Assembly (NCBI GenBank): GCA_028023455.1
Contig: JAQFVV010006335.1
Location: forward strand, 2,466,412 to 2,530,411
Reading direction: 5' to 3'
Length of the DNA: 64,000 bases
Origin: Epiperipatus broadwayi
Lineage: Eukaryota; Onychophora; Udeonychophora; Euonychophora; Peripatidae
Part shown: one piece after another, positions 60,542-64,000 of the stretch
How the letters are laid out: each line of letters starts with the position of its first letter
Position numbering within the stretch: the first letter of the stretch is position 1
Notes under the pieces: generated by a model
Told to the model about the DNA's origin: nothing
The model's database searches: none
What the model saw: only the letters and a program-made list of their open reading frames with translations
Program-made: the position numbers and the translations under genes

Positions 60542-62588
60542 TGTAACAGGAACTGGGTTCAAACCCTGTTACAAAAGGAATGAGATTGTAGTTGTATATA
60601 TTTTTTATTTATTTATTAGTATTAGATAATTATTTATAAAAGTCGCACATATCAAGCGCACGTGTATTTGTTGCAATGAGGGGTGTGGGTATATATTATG
60701 AGTGGCATACATATATGTAGGTAGATATTATTGTTGAGAACAGGAAAATAGAAATTTAGAAGACTTTAAAGCAGGTAAAAGAAAAGTTTTTTTTTTTTTT
60801 TTTTTTTTGTGAGTATAAATTTCCTGAATGAATTGGCAAAATGGATCGCATTGTTCAATAGAAAGAAAGAAAAATCAAGAAAGCAAAATCCAACTGCTTG
60901 AATGGATATATATATTTTTTGTGTGTTTGTTTTAATTAAATGGATTTTTCAGAAATAATTTTGATTAAGAAAAATGAACATGGAATGCCATTAGTTATTG
61001 AACTAATTTTTGATCTCTTTTGTTTGGTTAAAGTTGGCAAAAGGATTTGTAATTAAAAGGTCAGGAATTTAAAAAGAAAAAGAGAGATAAGTAAAAGTCA
61101 AGATCGCTAAGTGGTTTTCCTTTTGTTTGACATTTTTGTAAGAAAATCTATTTTTGAAACAAAGGAATACCAGCAATCAGGTGGGAGGCAACTGGGATTG
61201 ATTAATTAATTTGAAAAAATGGACAGTTGAGCTCTGCTAGTCTTACGTGTAAGATATTCTAAATTTTAGTTGAAGAAAATTTATTAGCTGAAAAGAAGAA
61301 AGTTGGAGAGTCAAATTGTGCAAACTAAACTACATTTATAAGTGACCTCATGGATCGCATGGGGTAGAATCACCATCGTGCTTGGTCAGTGTTCAGACCC
61401 CAACCATTTTAATATGCCATGTTAATATATTCTACAATCAACATCTCCAACTGCCCCACATAACTAAAGCTATTTGAATCCAGTGTAGATCATATGCCAT
61501 TCTGGAACTAAGCCAAAAGAATAAAGAACAGAAGATTGAATACGCCACTTTAGAAAGACTAAAGGAATGAAATGTTAAGTGGAAGCGATGGACAGCATAT
61601 TTGCCTAGGTAGGATTCCCGGAATCTTTTTGTGAGTGCACTCAGAAACACATACGCCAGTTATTCAAATTATACTACACGGGTAAATATACACTTACTAT
61701 GCCATTTTTAATTTTTAAAGTTAATCTAACCTAATTGCAAAAATATTTCATACTATACTTGTATTATTGAATTTTTTTAATTGTCTTCTCCTGAATAATA
61801 TTTCATTAAAATATTTATTATATGTATATGTGTGCCATTTATTGATTGTGTTTTTTTTTAATAAGTAATAGTAGATCTGTAGCTAAATTATTGATTTAGT
61901 GCGATACATGTTATAGAATTTATGAGTTCCAAAATCTTATACATGTGCATGCTGTTGAGAATTTAACGATAATTTATAGCGAGACAGATTAGATAGCAAA
62001 GTATATGAAGATTGTAAAAGATTTAGTTTAAACTTTAATGGGATAACAGAAATAGAATGATATAGAATGAATTGATTAAAAATTGCATTCCCTTTCATTT
62101 CTTCTCTGGTGCATGGCACTACCATATCCTGAGCATTAAGATGGGCAACTAATTAAAAGGCTGAATCAAATAAATATTTAATGGACCCTACGATTGTTGT
62201 TGAATAACAAGTTTGGTGCTTGGCAATGAACAAAAAAAAACATTTGTTGTCCATAAACATAGAGGTCTAGTTAAAGTTAAGTTAAAGCTGGGAGGGTTCG
62301 ATTTCTTTACCTGATGTGTATGTGTTTTGCTGTCTGTTGTTTCACTTACCCCTTTGAATAACCCAAAGTTCGGGAAAACTTCTCGTAAGGGATGAATGAC
62401 TCAATTTGTTTTCAGGAAAACTTCATATGGGAAGGGCCGTTAGTTATATATATGCTTCACTGTAGTAAATTCACCCTCAGAAAGAACAACTGTAGGAAAA
62501 TTGGTTTGATAAAAGTAAAAGTTTGAATTCAGCTAAATTATAATTTTAAAAATGTAAACAGTACGTAGAAGAGGGGTAAATTGTTACA
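60542..62588 (+). mobile_element. Gypsy-2 3' LTR
   Basis: About 2,047 bases, starting TGTAACAGGAACTGGGTTCA and ending TGTTACA. Here the start hairpin is perfect: TGTAACAGG pairs with CCTGTTACA. It differs from the 5' LTR by scattered substitutions, a longer T-run near 60,788-60,808, and small indels, which indicates that the insertion is not recent. The first (AT)n bases after 62,588 belong to the target site. Confidence 0.93.
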
Positions 62589-62606
62589 ATATATATATAT
62601 ATATAT
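62589..62606. repeat. (AT)n, target site of Gypsy-2
   Basis: Short AT run between the 3' LTR and the tandem repeat array; it is the continuation of the AT run at 54,302-54,313 on the other side of the insertion. Confidence 0.8.
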
Positions 62607-63152
62607 AAAATTAAGAGCATGCTAATTATCTCTAAACAAGCTTTTTTTTATTTATGATAAATGCTACTATAAGAGAAGGCATTCAAATCATTTTTATCTT
62701 GGGTTGACCCCATCCCCAGACTGGTTTCGACCTATGGATCTCTTCGGTGAGGAGTTGGACATTAGATTCAAAAAACCAACTCAAGCAAAGCATTTATCTA
62801 AAAGTTAATTGTTAGAAGAAGATCAGAAACTTTTAGACATCTACAAGTCTTTAAAGTTAGCTCGATACCAGAAAAAATCATATGGGCCTGAACTACATTC
62901 AGATACTCCATATATAAGTAGGCTTAGCCATTTAATTTAGCCAAAGCCCCAACAGCAAAATAATAATAGTAATAATAATAAGTCAGATGTCACATGCCTT
63001 ATATATAGCTTGCACTTACAAATATGTAAATTTAAGAGCATGCTAATGAGCTTTAAACAAGCTTTTTTTATGATGAATGCTACTACAAGAAAAGGTATTC
63101 AAATCATTTTTATCGTGGATTGTCCCCATTCCCAGACCAGTTTCGACCTCTG
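62607..63152 (-). repeat. Hammerhead-bearing tandem repeat, units 1 and 2 (minus orientation)
   Basis: Unit 1 is about 62,607-63,022. Unit 2 starts about 63,023 and is cut at 63,152. The period between equivalent positions (62,704 and 63,120) is 416 bases. Orientation is set by the ribozyme sense. In unit 1 the core (minus strand) reads CCGAAGA at 62,747-62,741 (one base off consensus), GAAA at 62,728-62,725, and the cleavage-site triplet GTC before 62,718. Unit 2 keeps only the GAAA/GTC half because the inversion point falls inside the ribozyme. Confidence 0.88.
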
Positions 63153-64000
63153 GGGACAATCCAAGATAAAAATGATTTGAATGCCTTTTCTTGTAGTAGC
63201 ATTTATCATAAATAAAAAAAAAGCTTGTTTAGAGCTAATTTAGCATGCTCCTAATTTTACATATTTGTAAGTGCAATCTATATATAAGTCATGTGACATC
63301 TGACTTATTATTATTACTATCATTATTTTGCTGTTGGGCCTTTGGCTAAATTGAATGGATAAGCCTACTAATATATGGAGTATGGCCCATATGAATTTTT
63401 CAGTTGGAGAGCTGACTTTAAAGACTAAAAATTTCAGATCTTCTAACAATTAACTTTTAGATAAATGCTTTGCTTGAGTTGGTTTCTTGAATCTAATGGC
63501 CCAACTCCTCACATAAGAGACTCATAGGTCAAAACTGGTCTGGGGATGGGCACAATCCAAGATAAAAATGATTTGAATGCCTTCCTTGTAGTAGCATGTA
63601 TCATAAATAAAAAAAAGCTTGTTTAGAGCTAATTAATATGTTCTTAATTTTACATATTTGTAAGTGCAAGCTATACATAAATCATGTGACATCTGACTTA
63701 TTATTATTACTATTATTATTTTGCTGTTGGGGCTTTGGATAAATTAAATGGCTAAGCCTACTAATATATGGAGTATCTGAATCAAATTCAGGGCCATATG
63801 ATTTTTTTAAGTTGCAGAGCTGTCTTAAAAGTCATGTAGATGTCTAAAGGTTTCATATCTTTTTTTAACAATAAACTTTTAGATAAATACTTTGCTTGAG
63901 TTGTTTTTTTGAATCTAATGTCCCAAGTTCTCACTGAAGAGACACATAGGTCGAAACCGGTCTGGGGATGGGGACAATCCAAGATAAAAATGATTTGAAT
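63153..64000 (+). repeat. Hammerhead-bearing tandem repeat, units 3, 4 and start of 5 (plus orientation)
   Basis: From GGACAATCCAAGATAAAAAT at 63,153; equivalent ACAATCC positions are 63,156, 63,552 and 63,974, giving units of 396 and 422 bases. The array continues beyond the window. Shared landmarks: AGCTTGTTTAGAGCTAATT, ACATCTGACTTATTATTATT, CTTTTAGATAAAT-CTTTGCTTGAGTT. Unit 3 has a decayed ribozyme (CATAAGAGA, CAAAAC); unit 4 has an intact core. Confidence 0.9.
63920..63975 (+). ncRNA. Type I hammerhead ribozyme motif, consensus core
   Basis: Stem I: GTCCC (63,920-63,924) with GGGAC (63,971-63,975) outside, an internal loop, and CTCA (63,930-63,933) with TGGG (63,963-63,966) inside, counting one G-U pair. 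Core CTGAAGA (63,934-63,940) fits CTGANGA. Stem II: GAC (63,941-63,943) with GTC (63,950-63,952), loop ACATAG. Then GAAA (63,953-63,956). Stem III would be ACCGGT (63,956-63,961) with no loop, so a single copy cannot close it; two copies could pair through this palindrome, as known for short-stem-III hammerheads in other animal repeats. Predicted cleavage follows C63,962 (GTC). Activity is inferred only. Confidence 0.82.

Larger units (their letters stand above)
54314..62588 (+). mobile_element. Gypsy-2: full-length Ty3/Gypsy LTR retrotransposon with 2-kb LTRs
   Basis: Two LTRs (54,314-56,344 and 60,542-62,588) flank a gag-pol region in the order gag, protease, RT, RNase H, integrase. A polypurine tract AACAGGGGGCA ends at 60,540, immediately before the 3' LTR. 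ATAT lies on both sides of the element (54,310-54,313 and 62,589-62,592) and fits a 4-bp target duplication, but the surroundings are (AT)n, so this is ambiguous. The LTRs look about 95% alike in the first 300 bases by eye. No env-like frame is present. Nonsense changes, a frameshift and lost catalytic residues show that it is inactive. Confidence 0.93.

Overview
The window looks like gene-poor nuclear DNA of an invertebrate animal. It is strongly AT-rich, has long (TA)n, (GATA)n/(GGTA)n and (TAG)n microsatellites, and is packed with eukaryotic mobile elements: Ty3/Gypsy LTR elements, Penelope-like elements with GIY-YIG domains, an RTE-type LINE fossil, tRNA-derived SINEs, TTAA- and TA-flanked DNA elements, and hammerhead ribozyme repeats. 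I found no convincing host gene, no rRNA and no intact tRNA. The species cannot be named from what I see; an arthropod or mollusc is plausible.

Layout. 0-6.6 kb: unclassified AT-rich DNA, an inverted repeat pair (3.27-3.79 kb), a 430-bp GATA/GGTA microsatellite, and a repeat here called REP-A (4.74-5.64 kb). 6.7-7.6 kb: 3' end of a Penelope-like element (PLE-A1). 7.8-13.3 kb: mostly unclassified, with a dyad-motif cluster near 11.8-12.1 kb. 13.3-16.8 kb: decayed minus-strand Gypsy element (Gypsy-1). 16.9-20.1 kb: two direct copies of REP-A. 20.1-22.9 kb: a second PLE-A copy with a TTAA-flanked MITE inserted in it. 24.97-27.96 kb: a large palindrome of two head-to-head PLE-B copies, one arm split by a second copy of that MITE. 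29.7-30.5 kb: an element with long inverted ends. 31.3-32.0 kb: an inverted pair of hammerhead-like repeats. 33.1-34.4 and 44.0-44.9 kb: two copies of a TA-flanked DNA element. 34.6-35.0, 42.8-43.0 and 46.2-46.9 kb: inverted pairs of one tRNA-SINE-like family. 36.4-37.2 kb: an inverted pair of a 340-bp repeat also present at 20.1 kb. 39.2-40.1 kb: RTE LINE fossil, next to a foldback element (40.1-40.4 kb). 49.8-50.3 kb: a second head-to-head PLE pair (PLE-C). 52.3-53.0 kb: Gypsy-3 fragment. 54,314-62,588: a complete Gypsy-2 provirus-like insertion with 2-kb LTRs. 62.6-64.0 kb: a tandem repeat of about 396-422 bp units that switches orientation; one unit carries a hammerhead ribozyme motif with an intact core.

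How it fits together. Nothing here forms a cellular pathway; the window is a layered record of insertions. Two themes stand out: self-cleaving ribozyme repeats of two unrelated sequence types, and a striking number of repeat families sitting as close inverted pairs. No autonomous element looks fully functional: Gypsy-2 has several stops, a frameshift and changed catalytic residues; Gypsy-1, Gypsy-3, the PLEs and the LINE are truncated or frameshifted. All calls were made by reading; similarities quoted are by eye and not computed.
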